Source: Pseudomonadota bacterium (lineage in GTDB: Bacteria > Pseudomonadota > Alphaproteobacteria > Rhizobiales > Devosiaceae). From it: 31,297 nt of DNA. Numbering within the stretch: the first letter of the stretch is position 1; every line of letters begins with the position of its first letter. Made by a program: the position numbers and the translations under genes. Positions 6,828 through 15,166 of the stretch are shown here, one piece after another. Below the pieces are notes generated by a model that saw only the letters and a program-made list of their open reading frames with translations, did no database searches and had not been told where the DNA came from. The DNA is taken from the NCBI GenBank assembly GCA_023390785.1, contig JAEWCE010000167.1, positions 1 to 31,297 of the forward strand, read 5' to 3'.

Positions 6828-7616
6828 ATGCCATCCATGACGATCATTTCCCGCCCGTCGCGGGCGCTGTTCCGTTTTTCGGGTCCAGAAGCGCAGAAGC
6901 TGCTGTTCGACGTGGTGACGGGCCGGTTACTGGCTGAGCCGGGACCGGCGATCTGGTGGGCCCTCCTCAGCCCGCAGGGCAAGATCCAGGCAGAGGGTCT
7001 TGCCAGCTTCGAGGACGGCGCATTCTGGCTGGACGTCGATCGCTCGGTCGCGGACGGCTTCCTCAAGCGCATGCGCATGTACAAGCTTCGAGCAGCCGTG
7101 GAGATCGCCGATTTGCGCGAGACCCACGCGGTGGGATGGGATAGCGGAGAGCCGCTGACCCGGGTCATCGGCACTGTGGCGGATGCAGCCGGATGGGCGC
7201 CGGCCGACGACCGCTATGCGGCAGCACGGATCGCGGCAGGAATCGCCGAGCAAGGGAAGGACTTTGCCGCTGACTCGGTCTTTCCGCACGACATCGGCAT
7301 GGATCTGCTCGGCGGGGTCGACTTCAAGAAGGGCTGCTACATCGGCCAGGAAGTCGTGAGCCGCATGGAGCGACGGGGTACGGCGCGGCGGCGGCCGGTG
7401 ATCGTATCAGGCGTCGAGGCGCCGATGGACACGCCGATCAAGGTCGGTGGCCGCGACGCCGGAACCGTCGGTGCGGCGGTGGACGGCAAGGCCGTGGCCA
7501 TCGTCCGGCTCGACCGCTTCGATGGCGGCGAGGTGATGATTGCCAACCGGCCCGTGACCGTCACCCTGCCCGACTGGGCCACCTACCGGCTTGGGGAATC
7601 GCCCGCCGCCGATTAG
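6828..7616 (+). CDS. ygfZ: Folate-binding protein YgfZ (GcvT-like)
   Basis: YgfZ/IBA57 proteins bind folate and help maintain or repair certain iron-sulfur proteins. The 262-residue protein shows the GcvT-like N-terminal fold (FRFSGPEAQKLLFDVVTG) and the YgfZ signature KGCYIGQEVVSRM around residues 168-180, with the conserved Cys170 and GQE. The length is typical of the short alphaproteobacterial form. A second ATG at 6837 would remove three residues. It precedes the HD-domain gene by 27 nt on the same strand. Confidence 0.9.
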   Translation: MPSMTIISRPSRALFRFSGPEAQKLLFDVVTGRLLAEPGPAIWWALLSPQGKIQAEGLASFEDGAFWLDVDRSVADGFLKRMRMYKLRAAVEIADLRETHAVGWDSGEPLTRVIGTVADAAGWAPADDRYAAARIAAGIAEQGKDFAADSVFPHDIGMDLLGGVDFKKGCYIGQEVVSRMERRGTARRRPVIVSGVEAPMDTPIKVGGRDAGTVGAAVDGKAVAIVRLDRFDGGEVMIANRPVTVTLPDWATYRLGESPAAD

Positions 7617-7643
7617 CCTTCCGGCTTTCCTTCGGGAGGCAGG

Positions 7644-8264
7644 ATGGCGCGCGGCGCGGACAGAGCCTGGCAACGCATGCTCAGCGGCAGGCGACTTGAT
7701 ATTCTCGATCCGTCGCCGGTGGACGTCGAGCTTTCCGACATCGCCCATGGGCTGGCGAGGGTCGCGCGCTGGAACGGGCAGACCAAGGGCGACTATCCGT
7801 TCTCGGTGGCACAGCATTCGGTGCTGGTGCTGGACATCTTCGCGGCGCACGCCCCCGAGAGCGACAGCAAGGCGCGGCTCTACGCGCTGCTGCACGACGC
7901 GCCGGAATATGTGATGGGCGACATCATCTCGCCGTTCAAGGCGGCGATGGGCGGCAACTACAAGGAGGTGGAAAACCGCCTGCTCGGGGCGGTGCATCTG
8001 CATTTCGCCCTCAATGCCACGGCACCGACGACGATCCAGCGCCAGATCAAGCGGGCCGATCGAGAGGCCGCCTATCACGAGGCGGTACATCTGGCGGGCT
8101 TCGAGGTGGGGGAGGCGCGAAAATTCTTCGGGGAGCCGACGCTGGCGGCGTTCGACCTCGAGCGCTTCGACGAATTGATCCGGCCGTGGCCGACTCGCGA
8201 AGCGCATGACCGGTTCGTCGACGCCGTCGACATGCTGGCGACCGACATCCACACCCAATCGTGA
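7644..8264 (+). CDS. HD-domain phosphohydrolase, YfbR-like
   Basis: The 206-residue protein has the metal ligands of the HD superfamily: His58 in SVAQHSVLV, the His-Asp doublet H84-D85 in ALLHDAPEYVMGD, and Asp139 in KRADRE. The LLHDAPEYVMGDIISPFK stretch resembles YfbR-type 5'-deoxynucleotidases, which trim deoxynucleoside monophosphates. Nucleotidase activity is a family-based suggestion, not shown here. It is probably co-transcribed with ygfZ and is cytoplasmic. Confidence 0.85.
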   Translation: MARGADRAWQRMLSGRRLDILDPSPVDVELSDIAHGLARVARWNGQTKGDYPFSVAQHSVLVLDIFAAHAPESDSKARLYALLHDAPEYVMGDIISPFKAAMGGNYKEVENRLLGAVHLHFALNATAPTTIQRQIKRADREAAYHEAVHLAGFEVGEARKFFGEPTLAAFDLERFDELIRPWPTREAHDRFVDAVDMLATDIHTQS

Positions 8265-8354
8265 AGTTAACGTAAACGGGCGTTCCATTTTGACGCACTT
8301 GGCGGCGCATGGTTGATGCAAGGTTAATTGAACCTGACACAGCCGGAGGCAGGC

Positions 8355-8855
8355 ATGGCCTTTCCGATCCGCACCGTCTTCCTGAGTGGCGGGCTCGCCG
8401 CGATCATCGCCGGTGCGCTGGTGGCGCCGAGCTTGTTTCCCGCAGCCTTTGCGGCCGAACCGCAGAAACACCTTCTCGACGCCGCCAGCGAATTCTTCCC
8501 CAAGCCGTTCGATCCGAGCACGCTCAGGAAGTTCGACATCAGCGTCGACGACAGCGTCTCGACGAAGGTGCAGCGCAGCGACACGGTGCAGAAGATCGGC
8601 TTCGGCAAGCGCACGATCGTGTCTATCGTCACTACGCCCTCGGGGACCTATTCGAGCGACGCCATCGCCTCGCCATACGTGCGCTACCCGGGTATCGACG
8701 TGTCGCTGGACGAGCATTGCGACTGCAGCCCGCCACACTCGACGTTCGGTGTCGCGACCTCGTCCTATGGCACGCGGATTTGGAGCTACGTCAACAGCGG
8801 CTCGTTCACCTTCATCACGTCGACCTTCACGCCGGCCAAACGCGGCCGCACCTGA
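8355..8855 (+). CDS. Hypothetical secreted protein with CxC motif
   Basis: ATG 8355 has GGAGG five bases upstream. The first 30 or so residues form a signal peptide (FLSGGLAAIIAGALVAPSLF, then PAAFAAEPQ). The mature part of about 135 residues has a DEHCDCSPPHSTFG motif and ends basic (TPAKRGRT). I recognise no family. A short AT-richer upstream stretch (8265-8340) containing GTTAACGTAAAC probably holds its promoter. Its stop TGA directly abuts the reverse-strand stop of the sleB-like gene (TGATCA, 8853-8858). Confidence 0.65.
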   Translation: MAFPIRTVFLSGGLAAIIAGALVAPSLFPAAFAAEPQKHLLDAASEFFPKPFDPSTLRKFDISVDDSVSTKVQRSDTVQKIGFGKRTIVSIVTTPSGTYSSDAIASPYVRYPGIDVSLDEHCDCSPPHSTFGVATSSYGTRIWSYVNSGSFTFITSTFTPAKRGRT

Positions 8856-9878
8856 TCAGGCCGTGCGCTTGAACTGGTAGAAGATGTGGTGGCCGATCTT
8901 GGCCACGCGCTTCAGCCGCGGCGCCCAGTCCGGATACACGTAGTTGGCGTGGTAGTGGGTGGCCTTACCGACCTCCGGCAGGTACAGGCTGCCGTTGATC
9001 ACGCCCTTGGCGATCTCGTCGGCCTGCTTCCAGGATTTCTCGTCGGTCACGGTTTCGGGCCGGCCGTCACAGGCGAAGGAGAACTGGCAGGCATTGTGCA
9101 TCTGCTGGTTCTGGAACACGACCTGGCAGATGTCCTTGGGGTAGATCGGATGCGCCAGGCGGTTCATCACCACCTGCCCCACCGCGACCTGGCCGCGATA
9201 GGACTCGCCGCGGGCTTCGAAGTAGATGGCCTGGGCCATGCACCAGATGTCCTTCTGGCTGACGGCATGGCCATATTTGTCGATGCTGGCGCTGAAATCG
9301 GTCGGGCCGGTGGTCTCGCGGGCGTACGCCAAGGCTCGGGTCGCCATCATCGGCATCGGTGCCATCGGCACGACCTGATCAATGGCGCCGAGCGCGGCGC
9401 TCTGGCTCGGATCGATGCTGGCGACCTGGATCGGGGTGCCGTCGGGGTTGTCCCCCAGAGTGCCCGGCGACGGCGTGATGGCGTGCGGCAACCAGCCGCC
9501 GGACGCGGGGGCCATCTTCGGGGCGCGCAGGGCTGCCAGCCGCGTGCGGATGGCATCGAAACCGGACGAGACGGTGACCCCGTCGGGGGTCAGGCGGGCG
9601 CGGTTGACCTTTTCGGCGCGATTGGGACCGGTGAAGCCGCCGGTGTTGAACAGCATCGCCACCGAGCCGGTGATGATGAGGTCATTGCCCTTGCGGGTGA
9701 GCGTGGCCATCGGGGTTGGGGCGGCCTTGGCGGCCGGCAGCCGGATGTCGAGACCCGGCCCCTGTGCGCCGGCGGTCAGCAGCGGCCAGGCCAGCAGCGA
9801 CAGCGCAAGCGAGACGAAGACGCCGGCAACGCTGTGTCCGGGGCGGGCCCATAGGGCGATTGGTCCGAAAAGGGCCAT
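8856..9878 (-). CDS. Cell wall hydrolase, SleB family
   Basis: SleB/hydrolase_2 domains cleave peptidoglycan glycan strands. The 340-residue protein has one N-terminal hydrophobic segment (VAGVFVSLALSLLAWPLL, about residues 18-35), a long low-complexity linker, and the catalytic domain from about residue 210. That domain contains WCMAQAIYFEARGESYRGQV (E221 and E225, one of which is the likely catalytic acid), VMNRLAHPIYP and ACQFSFACDG. This is the usual alphaproteobacterial layout for an envelope-anchored hydrolase. It is convergent with the secreted protein at 8355. A 148-nt gap separates it from the PPDK-like gene; the gap holds only a weak CCGG-TAAA-CCGG hairpin at 9978-9989. Confidence 0.88.
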   Translation of the reverse strand: MALFGPIALWARPGHSVAGVFVSLALSLLAWPLLTAGAQGPGLDIRLPAAKAAPTPMATLTRKGNDLIITGSVAMLFNTGGFTGPNRAEKVNRARLTPDGVTVSSGFDAIRTRLAALRAPKMAPASGGWLPHAITPSPGTLGDNPDGTPIQVASIDPSQSAALGAIDQVVPMAPMPMMATRALAYARETTGPTDFSASIDKYGHAVSQKDIWCMAQAIYFEARGESYRGQVAVGQVVMNRLAHPIYPKDICQVVFQNQQMHNACQFSFACDGRPETVTDEKSWKQADEIAKGVINGSLYLPEVGKATHYHANYVYPDWAPRLKRVAKIGHHIFYQFKRTA

Positions 9879-10026
9879 CGAACGCGGTACTACTCACGCA
9901 ACGCCACAACAAACGACGCTTCGGCAAATGTTGCTTAAATGCCGACGACCCGGATCATGCGGGATTAGGGTTATCGGCCGGTAAACCGGACGGCGGGTGC
10001 GGTGCAGATTGCGAGGCGTGGTTAAC

Positions 10027-12264
10027 TCAGGCAGCCTGCGCGAGGGCGAGGCGGGCAATTGGCACGCGATAGGGCGAGCAGCTCACATAGTCGACGCCGA
10101 GCCTGGCGAAGAAGGCGAGCGACGCCGGATCGCCGGCATGCTCGCCGCAGATGCCGATCCGGAGCGCCGGATTGGCCTGGCGGCCGCGGGCGATGGCGAG
10201 CGAGATGAGCTCGCCCACGCCCTTCTGGTCGAGGGTGACGAACGGATCGAGCTCGAACAGCCCCATGCGCTGGTAGGCCGCGAGGAAGGCCGGGGCGTCG
10301 TCGCGGCTGATGCCGTAGGTCGTCTGCGTCAGATCGTTGGTGCCGAAGGAAAAGAAATCGACGTGCCGGGCGATGTCGGCGGCGCGCAAGGCGGCGCGCG
10401 GCAGCTCGATCATGGTGCCGAAGGCGAAACGGTCGCGGCTCGAGCGCGGCAGGTTGGCGGCATCGAGCAGGTCCATCACCCGCTCGCGCACCCACACCAC
10501 TTCGTGGGCGGTGGAAACGAACGGGACCATGATCTCGAGCGCCACCGGATCGGCGCCCGTCTTCATGGCGGCGCGTACGCCGGCGATCAGGGCCTGCACC
10601 TGCATTTCGAGGATTTCGGGATAGGTCACGGCGAGCCGGATGCCGCGATGGCCGAGCATTGGGTTGATCTCGAGGATGCGCTCGAGCCGAAGCTTCAGGG
10701 CGCGCAGTTCCAGGCCGAGCGATCTGGCGGTCTCGTCGATCTCCTCCTCGGTGCGCGGCAGGAATTCATGCAGCGGCGGATCGAACAGCCGCACCGTCAC
10801 CGGCCGGCCGGCCATGGCGGCGAAGATGGCGGAGTAGTCGCCGGTCTGGAAATCGACGAGGCCATTGAGAGCGGCGCGACGGTCGTCCTCGTCCTCACTG
10901 AGGATCAGCCGGCGCAACGCCACCATACGGTCGCGCGAAAAGAACATGTGCTCGGAGCGGGCGAGGCCGATGCCTTCGGCGCCGAAGCTGAGGGCGGTGT
11001 TGGTGGCTTCGAGGGTTTCGGCATTGGTGCGGACCTCGATACTGCGGGTGGTGTCCGACCAGCCGAGCAACTCGCCCAAGGCACCACCGATATGGGGCTG
11101 GCTGAGGGGTAGGGCCCCCAGATAGACGCTGCCGTCGCTGCCATCGATGGTGATGCGGTCGCCACCGCGCAGCACGGTATCGCCGATGCGCGCGGTCATT
11201 GCCACCGGGTCGACGCTGAGGTTACGCACCCCGGCGACGCAGGGCTTGCCGGTGATGCGGGCGATGACGCCGGCATGGCTGGTCATACCGCCGCGGGCGG
11301 TGAGGATACCGGTCGCCGCCTTCAGGCCGTCGATATCGGCGGGCCCGGTCTCGTTGACGACCAGGATGACATGGCGCCCCCTCGCCTTCCAGCGCGCCGC
11401 ATCCTCGGCAGTAAAGACGATGCCGCCATGCGCCGCGCCCGGCGAGACGCCGAGGCCTGTGGCGAGGGGATCGCCGTGGCCGCCCCTGAGACTGGGATGG
11501 AGCAGCGATTGCAGCCGGTCGGGGCTGACGCTCGCCACCGCCTGCTGCTCGCTCCAGGTGCCGCGCTCGACCCGGTCGGTCGCGGCTTCCAGCTCGGCGG
11601 AGGCGCTGGCCGGATAGGGCCGGGCCGACAGGAAGAGCAGTTTGCCGCGGTCGACGGCGGCAGTGATCCCCATGTGGCGGCCGGCGGCACGGTCGACGAC
11701 CTCGCACAGGGTGCCGGCGTCGGGGGCAAGCGGAATGTCGCCGTTCAGCGGCGCGGGGCCCATGGCGCCGCTCGCGGCATCGCGGGAGAGGAACTGCACG
11801 ATCTCGCCCGGCGCCATTGCCTGCACGAGAACAATGGCATCGGCGCCGCCGCCATAGGAGTCGAAGGCAGCGGCAATGGCGCGGCCGAGAGGGGCGCGCA
11901 GGTCGACGGACTCTCCGGCGCTGGCGGGCGCCGCAAGGCCGATGCGAGCCGGCATGAGGCCCGGACGCGGCCCCTCGGCGGCGGTGCGGACCGCCAATTG
12001 CGGCGGCTTTCCCTCCGGACCGACGAGCTGGAACAGGGTCGCAACCCAGTGGGCGCGCAGGCGGTCGCCGCGCTGCTGGCGCTCGGCCTGCAGCGCGTCC
12101 CAGGCGGCGCGGGTCACGACGATGGTGGGGATCGTGGGAACGCCCGCCTCGAACACGGAGCGGATCCAGCGGGCCTTGCCGGTGAGCAGGCGGCGCTGCG
12201 GGGCGGTGAGGTTTGCGGGCCCCGACGCGGGCACGATCGCAAACATTTCGAGAGCGAGGCTCAC
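10027..12264 (-). CDS. PPDK-like PEP-binding protein with degenerate ATP-grasp domain
   Basis: The C-terminal two thirds match pyruvate, phosphate dikinase. They have the swivelling phosphohistidine GGMTSHAGV (H330), R436 in LARSEHMFF, R492 in VRLFDPPLHEFLP, metal ligands E620 (GTMIELP) and D644 (FGTNDLTQ), and C706 in CGEHAGDP. The N-terminus is short (745 residues in total against about 870-900). The segment equivalent to the PPDK DIEFTVExGKLxxLQTR motif reads GITAAVDRGKLLFLSAR here. Residues matching D321, E323 and Q335 of the Clostridium symbiosum enzyme are thus Gly, Thr and Ser. ATP-dependent phosphorylation of H330 is therefore doubtful. The protein could accept phosphate from PEP or a partner, or act as a sensor. 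It is divergent from ispH. Confidence 0.85.
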   Translation of the reverse strand: MSLALEMFAIVPASGPANLTAPQRRLLTGKARWIRSVFEAGVPTIPTIVVTRAAWDALQAERQQRGDRLRAHWVATLFQLVGPEGKPPQLAVRTAAEGPRPGLMPARIGLAAPASAGESVDLRAPLGRAIAAAFDSYGGGADAIVLVQAMAPGEIVQFLSRDAASGAMGPAPLNGDIPLAPDAGTLCEVVDRAAGRHMGITAAVDRGKLLFLSARPYPASASAELEAATDRVERGTWSEQQAVASVSPDRLQSLLHPSLRGGHGDPLATGLGVSPGAAHGGIVFTAEDAARWKARGRHVILVVNETGPADIDGLKAATGILTARGGMTSHAGVIARITGKPCVAGVRNLSVDPVAMTARIGDTVLRGGDRITIDGSDGSVYLGALPLSQPHIGGALGELLGWSDTTRSIEVRTNAETLEATNTALSFGAEGIGLARSEHMFFSRDRMVALRRLILSEDEDDRRAALNGLVDFQTGDYSAIFAAMAGRPVTVRLFDPPLHEFLPRTEEEIDETARSLGLELRALKLRLERILEINPMLGHRGIRLAVTYPEILEMQVQALIAGVRAAMKTGADPVALEIMVPFVSTAHEVVWVRERVMDLLDAANLPRSSRDRFAFGTMIELPRAALRAADIARHVDFFSFGTNDLTQTTYGISRDDAPAFLAAYQRMGLFELDPFVTLDQKGVGELISLAIARGRQANPALRIGICGEHAGDPASLAFFARLGVDYVSCSPYRVPIARLALAQAA

Positions 12265-12365
12265 CGACTATCCCCTTGAGATGGCGCAGTTTCCATTGTG
12301 CCTGCGGCGCTGGCGCGCTGCAACCGGCCTTGACTTGGCAAAGCGGCGAAAGCATGTGCTGGGGC

Positions 12366-13334
12366 ATGGAAAAACCCCGGCTCCAGATCACGCTGTGCGC
12401 CCCGCGCGGATTCTGCGCGGGCGTGGACCGCGCTATCCAGATCGTCGAGCTGGCGCTCGAGAAGTACGGCGCGCCGGTCTATGTGCGCCACGCTATCGTA
12501 CACAACAAATACGTGGTCGAGGGGCTGCGCCAGAAGGGCGCCGTGTTCGTCGAGGAGCTCGACGAGATTCCGCCGTCGGAGGCGCCGGTGGTGTTTTCGG
12601 CGCATGGCGTGCCCAAGGCCGTGCCGGAGGACGCCAGGGCGCGCAACATGTTCTTCCTCGACGCCACCTGCCCGTTGGTGAGCAAGGTGCATATCGAGGC
12701 CAACCGGCATTTCAACGAGGGCCGCGAGATCGTGCTGATCGGCCACGCCGGGCATGTCGAGGTGATCGGCACGATGGGCCAGTTGCCCAAGGGCGCCATC
12801 ACGCTGGTCCAGACGGTGGAGGACGCCGAAGCGTTCGAGCCGCGCGACCCCGACAAGCTGGCCTATGTGACGCAGACGACGCTGAGCGTCGACGACACGA
12901 GCGCCATCGTCGAAACACTGCGCCGGCGCTTTCCCGGTATTGCGCTGCCGCACAAGGAAGACATCTGCTACGCCACCACTAACCGCCAGGAGGCGGTGAA
13001 GAAGGTGGCGCCGCAGGTCGATGCCATGGTGGTGGTGGGGGCGCCCGAAAGCTCGAACTCGGTGCGGCTGGTCGAGGTGGCGCGCCGCGCCGGCTGCGCC
13101 CGCGCCGTACTGGTGGAGCGGGCCGACCGCATCGACTGGACGCAGTTCGAGGGGATTTCGACGCTCGGCATCACCGCCGGCGCATCGGCGCCGGAGACGC
13201 TGGTCGACGAAGTGATCGAGGCGTTCGCGCAGCGCTTTGCCATCGAGGTCAGCGCGCACGGCGCCGGCCGCGAGACCATCGTGTTCAACCTGCCGCGGGA
13301 ATTGCGCGGGGCGACGCCGGCGCCCGCCGCATGA
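12366..13334 (+). CDS. ispH: 4-Hydroxy-3-methylbut-2-enyl diphosphate reductase
   Basis: IspH makes IPP and DMAPP from HMBPP with a [4Fe-4S] cluster, the last step of the MEP pathway. The 322-residue protein has the three cluster cysteines C17 (APRGFCAGVDRA), C102 (DATCPLV) and C201 (EDICYATTNRQ). It also carries the substrate-binding HAIVHN, HAGH and SSNS motifs. I start at ATG 12366 (MEKPRLQITL); ATG 12354 is an alternative. Its stop overlaps the next start as ATGA, so it heads an ispH-GNAT-rnhA operon. It is divergent from the PPDK-like gene over 101 nt. Confidence 0.95.
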   Translation: MEKPRLQITLCAPRGFCAGVDRAIQIVELALEKYGAPVYVRHAIVHNKYVVEGLRQKGAVFVEELDEIPPSEAPVVFSAHGVPKAVPEDARARNMFFLDATCPLVSKVHIEANRHFNEGREIVLIGHAGHVEVIGTMGQLPKGAITLVQTVEDAEAFEPRDPDKLAYVTQTTLSVDDTSAIVETLRRRFPGIALPHKEDICYATTNRQEAVKKVAPQVDAMVVVGAPESSNSVRLVEVARRAGCARAVLVERADRIDWTQFEGISTLGITAGASAPETLVDEVIEAFAQRFAIEVSAHGAGRETIVFNLPRELRGATPAPAA

Positions 13335-13849
13335 GCGATCTCGCCCTGATCGAGACCGAGCGGCTGGTACTGGGCGGCTGGCGGCAGGACCAGCTCGACG
13401 ATCTGGTGCGCTTGCATGGCGATCCCGAGATTTCACGCTACTTCACCGCGAGCGGCGCGGCGTGGAGCCGCGAGAAATGCGCGCGTAGCCTGGCGCACTG
13501 GATGGAGCTGTTCGAGACGCAGCGGCTGGGCAAGCTGCGGGTGACGCGCAAGGCCGACGGCGCGCTGCTGGGCCGCGCCGGCTTCGGGGTGCACGGGCCG
13601 ACGGGCGAGCCCGAGATCGGCTATGCGCTGTTTCGCGAGCACCAGGGCCATGGCTATGCCACGGAAGCCGCAACGGCGCTGCGCGACTGGATTTTCCGCG
13701 ACACCGAGTGGGACCATTTCATCGGCTTTGCCGATGTGCGCAACGCCCCGTCGCTGGCAGTGCTGAAGCGCATCGGCATGCGCGAAACGCATGTGAGCGA
13801 TTTCGAAGGCATGACCTGCCAGTTCCATGTGCTGGAGAAGGCGGCATGA
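13331..13849 (+). CDS. GNAT family N-acetyltransferase (RimJ/RimL type)
   Basis: The 172-residue protein opens IETERLVLGGWRQDQLDDLV, typical of RimJ/RimL-like acetyltransferases. The acetyl-CoA loop reads HQGHGYATEAATAL and the C-terminal core NAPSLAVLKRIGM. It probably acetylates an amine of unknown identity. It overlaps ispH and rnhA by 4 nt each (ATGA), giving translational coupling on both sides. Confidence 0.88.
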   Translation: MSDLALIETERLVLGGWRQDQLDDLVRLHGDPEISRYFTASGAAWSREKCARSLAHWMELFETQRLGKLRVTRKADGALLGRAGFGVHGPTGEPEIGYALFREHQGHGYATEAATALRDWIFRDTEWDHFIGFADVRNAPSLAVLKRIGMRETHVSDFEGMTCQFHVLEKAA

Positions 13850-14316
13850 GCGAGCGGGTGATCATCCACACCGACGGCGCCTGTTCGGGCAACCCGGGGC
13901 CGGGCGGCTGGGGCGCAGTGCTGCAATATGGCGGCACGGTCAGGGAGCTCAGCGGCGGGGCGCCGTTGACCACGAACAACCAGATGGAGCTGACGGCGGC
14001 GATCGAAGCGCTCAACGCGCTGAAGCGGCCGGTGGAGGTAGAGCTCCACACCGACAGCGTCTACGTCAAGGACGGGCTGACCAAATGGATTCATGGCTGG
14101 AAGCGCAATGGCTGGCGCACCGCGGACAAGAAGCCGGTCAAGAATCTCGAGCTGTGGCAGGCGCTGGATGCCGCGGTGGCCCGGCACAATATCGCCTGGC
14201 ACTGGGTGAAGGGCCACAACGGCGACGAAATGAACGAGCGCGCCGACCAGTTGGCCAATGAGGGGATGGCGCCGTTCAAGCTGAAGAAGCGCGCGGGGCT
14301 GGTGCCGCCGGTGTGA
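13846..14316 (+). CDS. rnhA: Ribonuclease HI
   Basis: RNase HI cuts the RNA strand of RNA-DNA hybrids. The 156-residue protein has all catalytic acids: D10 (IHTDGACSGNPGPGGWGA), E48 (NNQMELTAA), D70 (LHTDSVYV) and D134 (NERADQLA), plus H124 in VKGHNGD. It has the full-length form with the basic handle (WKRNGW). The start ATG at 13846 overlaps the upstream stop. The 158-nt region that follows has no recognisable gene. Confidence 0.96.
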   Translation: MSERVIIHTDGACSGNPGPGGWGAVLQYGGTVRELSGGAPLTTNNQMELTAAIEALNALKRPVEVELHTDSVYVKDGLTKWIHGWKRNGWRTADKKPVKNLELWQALDAAVARHNIAWHWVKGHNGDEMNERADQLANEGMAPFKLKKRAGLVPPV

Positions 14317-14474
14317 CAGGCCCGCAGCCGCGTGCTTCGTCCTTGCGCCGATGTTTGTGGCCGCCCCAGCATGACGCTGCGCCTGGTCCCTCTCGCCCGC
14401 GACTGCGTCGCAGGGGAGGATCGCCGACTGGGAGTTGATTTGCGCGTGAACGCTGCGGGCGCGAGTATCCCCTC

Positions 14475-14795
14475 ATGCGCCCTGCCCTGTCCCTGCTCGC
14501 CTTCATCGGTCTCACCGCTCCTGCCCTGGCGCAGTTTCCGCCACCGGGCATTTATAGCTGCGCTGGAGAGAGCGGGGATAAGTTGGGCACGCTTTCGCTG
14601 CTGGTGGCCGGCGACTACCGGTGGCAGGCGGTGGACGGGACGGCGAGCGAGGGGCAGATCGCGTCCGCGTCCAACAGCGTCGAGGCGCTGAGCGGGCCAC
14701 TCGGGGCGGCGCACTGGCAGGGAAATTTCAGCACCGAGGCCGGCAGAACGACGTTCGTATTCAGCACCGACGCCGGCAAGGTGACCTGCAGCTAA
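14475..14795 (+). CDS. Small secreted protein, hypothetical
   Basis: The 106-residue protein has a clear signal peptide (LSLLAFIGLTAPALA, cut before QFPPPG). The short mature domain has two cysteines (GIYSCAGE near the start and VTCS at the very end), suggesting a disulfide. It contains PPGIYSC and VAGDYRWQ, which resemble LPDGTYQC and IAGNTYQG in the protein encoded tail to tail at 14798-15166. The two may be distant paralogues. No known family is recognised. Likely periplasmic. Confidence 0.65.
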   Translation: MRPALSLLAFIGLTAPALAQFPPPGIYSCAGESGDKLGTLSLLVAGDYRWQAVDGTASEGQIASASNSVEALSGPLGAAHWQGNFSTEAGRTTFVFSTDAGKVTCS

Positions 14796-14797
14796 CG

Positions 14798-15166
14798 CTA
14801 TTCGAGCGTGCAGGCGCCGATGTGGACGGTGTCGCTGCCCTGCAGCTTGACGTGGTATTCGATGGCCGGATGGCCCTTGCCGTCATCGACCAGCACGGCG
14901 CCGATGAACTGGATGGTCGGGTCCTCGTAGATGCCCTTGGTCCCCTGCAGGTCGATGTTGTTGTCGACAATGGTGAAGGGGAAGGTGCCGTCGTACTGGC
15001 CGTCATAGGCCGGGCCCTGATAGGTGTTGCCGGCGATGATCATTTCGCCCTGCAGATGCTCGTCCATCATGCACTGATAGGTGCCGTCGGGCAGTTGGCC
15101 GGAGGCCAGGGCCGGTGAGGCCAAAAGCGCGAGCAGCGCAGCGACAGCAACGATCTTCAAGGTCAT
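14798..15166 (-). CDS. Small secreted protein, hypothetical, coupled to glyS
   Basis: The 122-residue protein has the signal peptide MTLKIVAVAALLALLASPALA. The mature part begins SGQLPDGTYQCMMDEHLQGE and ends GACTLE, again with one early and one late cysteine. Its ATG overlaps the glyS stop as ATGA (15163-15166), so translation is probably coupled to glyS. The stop lies 2 nt from that of the convergent secreted protein. Function unknown. Confidence 0.7.
   Translation of the reverse strand: MTLKIVAVAALLALLASPALASGQLPDGTYQCMMDEHLQGEMIIAGNTYQGPAYDGQYDGTFPFTIVDNNIDLQGTKGIYEDPTIQFIGAVLVDDGKGHPAIEYHVKLQGSDTVHIGACTLE

Noticed and set aside
14380..14430. GCGAC/GTCGC hairpin after rnhA considered as a terminator
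   Set aside because: The stem is only 5 bp in very GC-rich sequence and no T-run follows.
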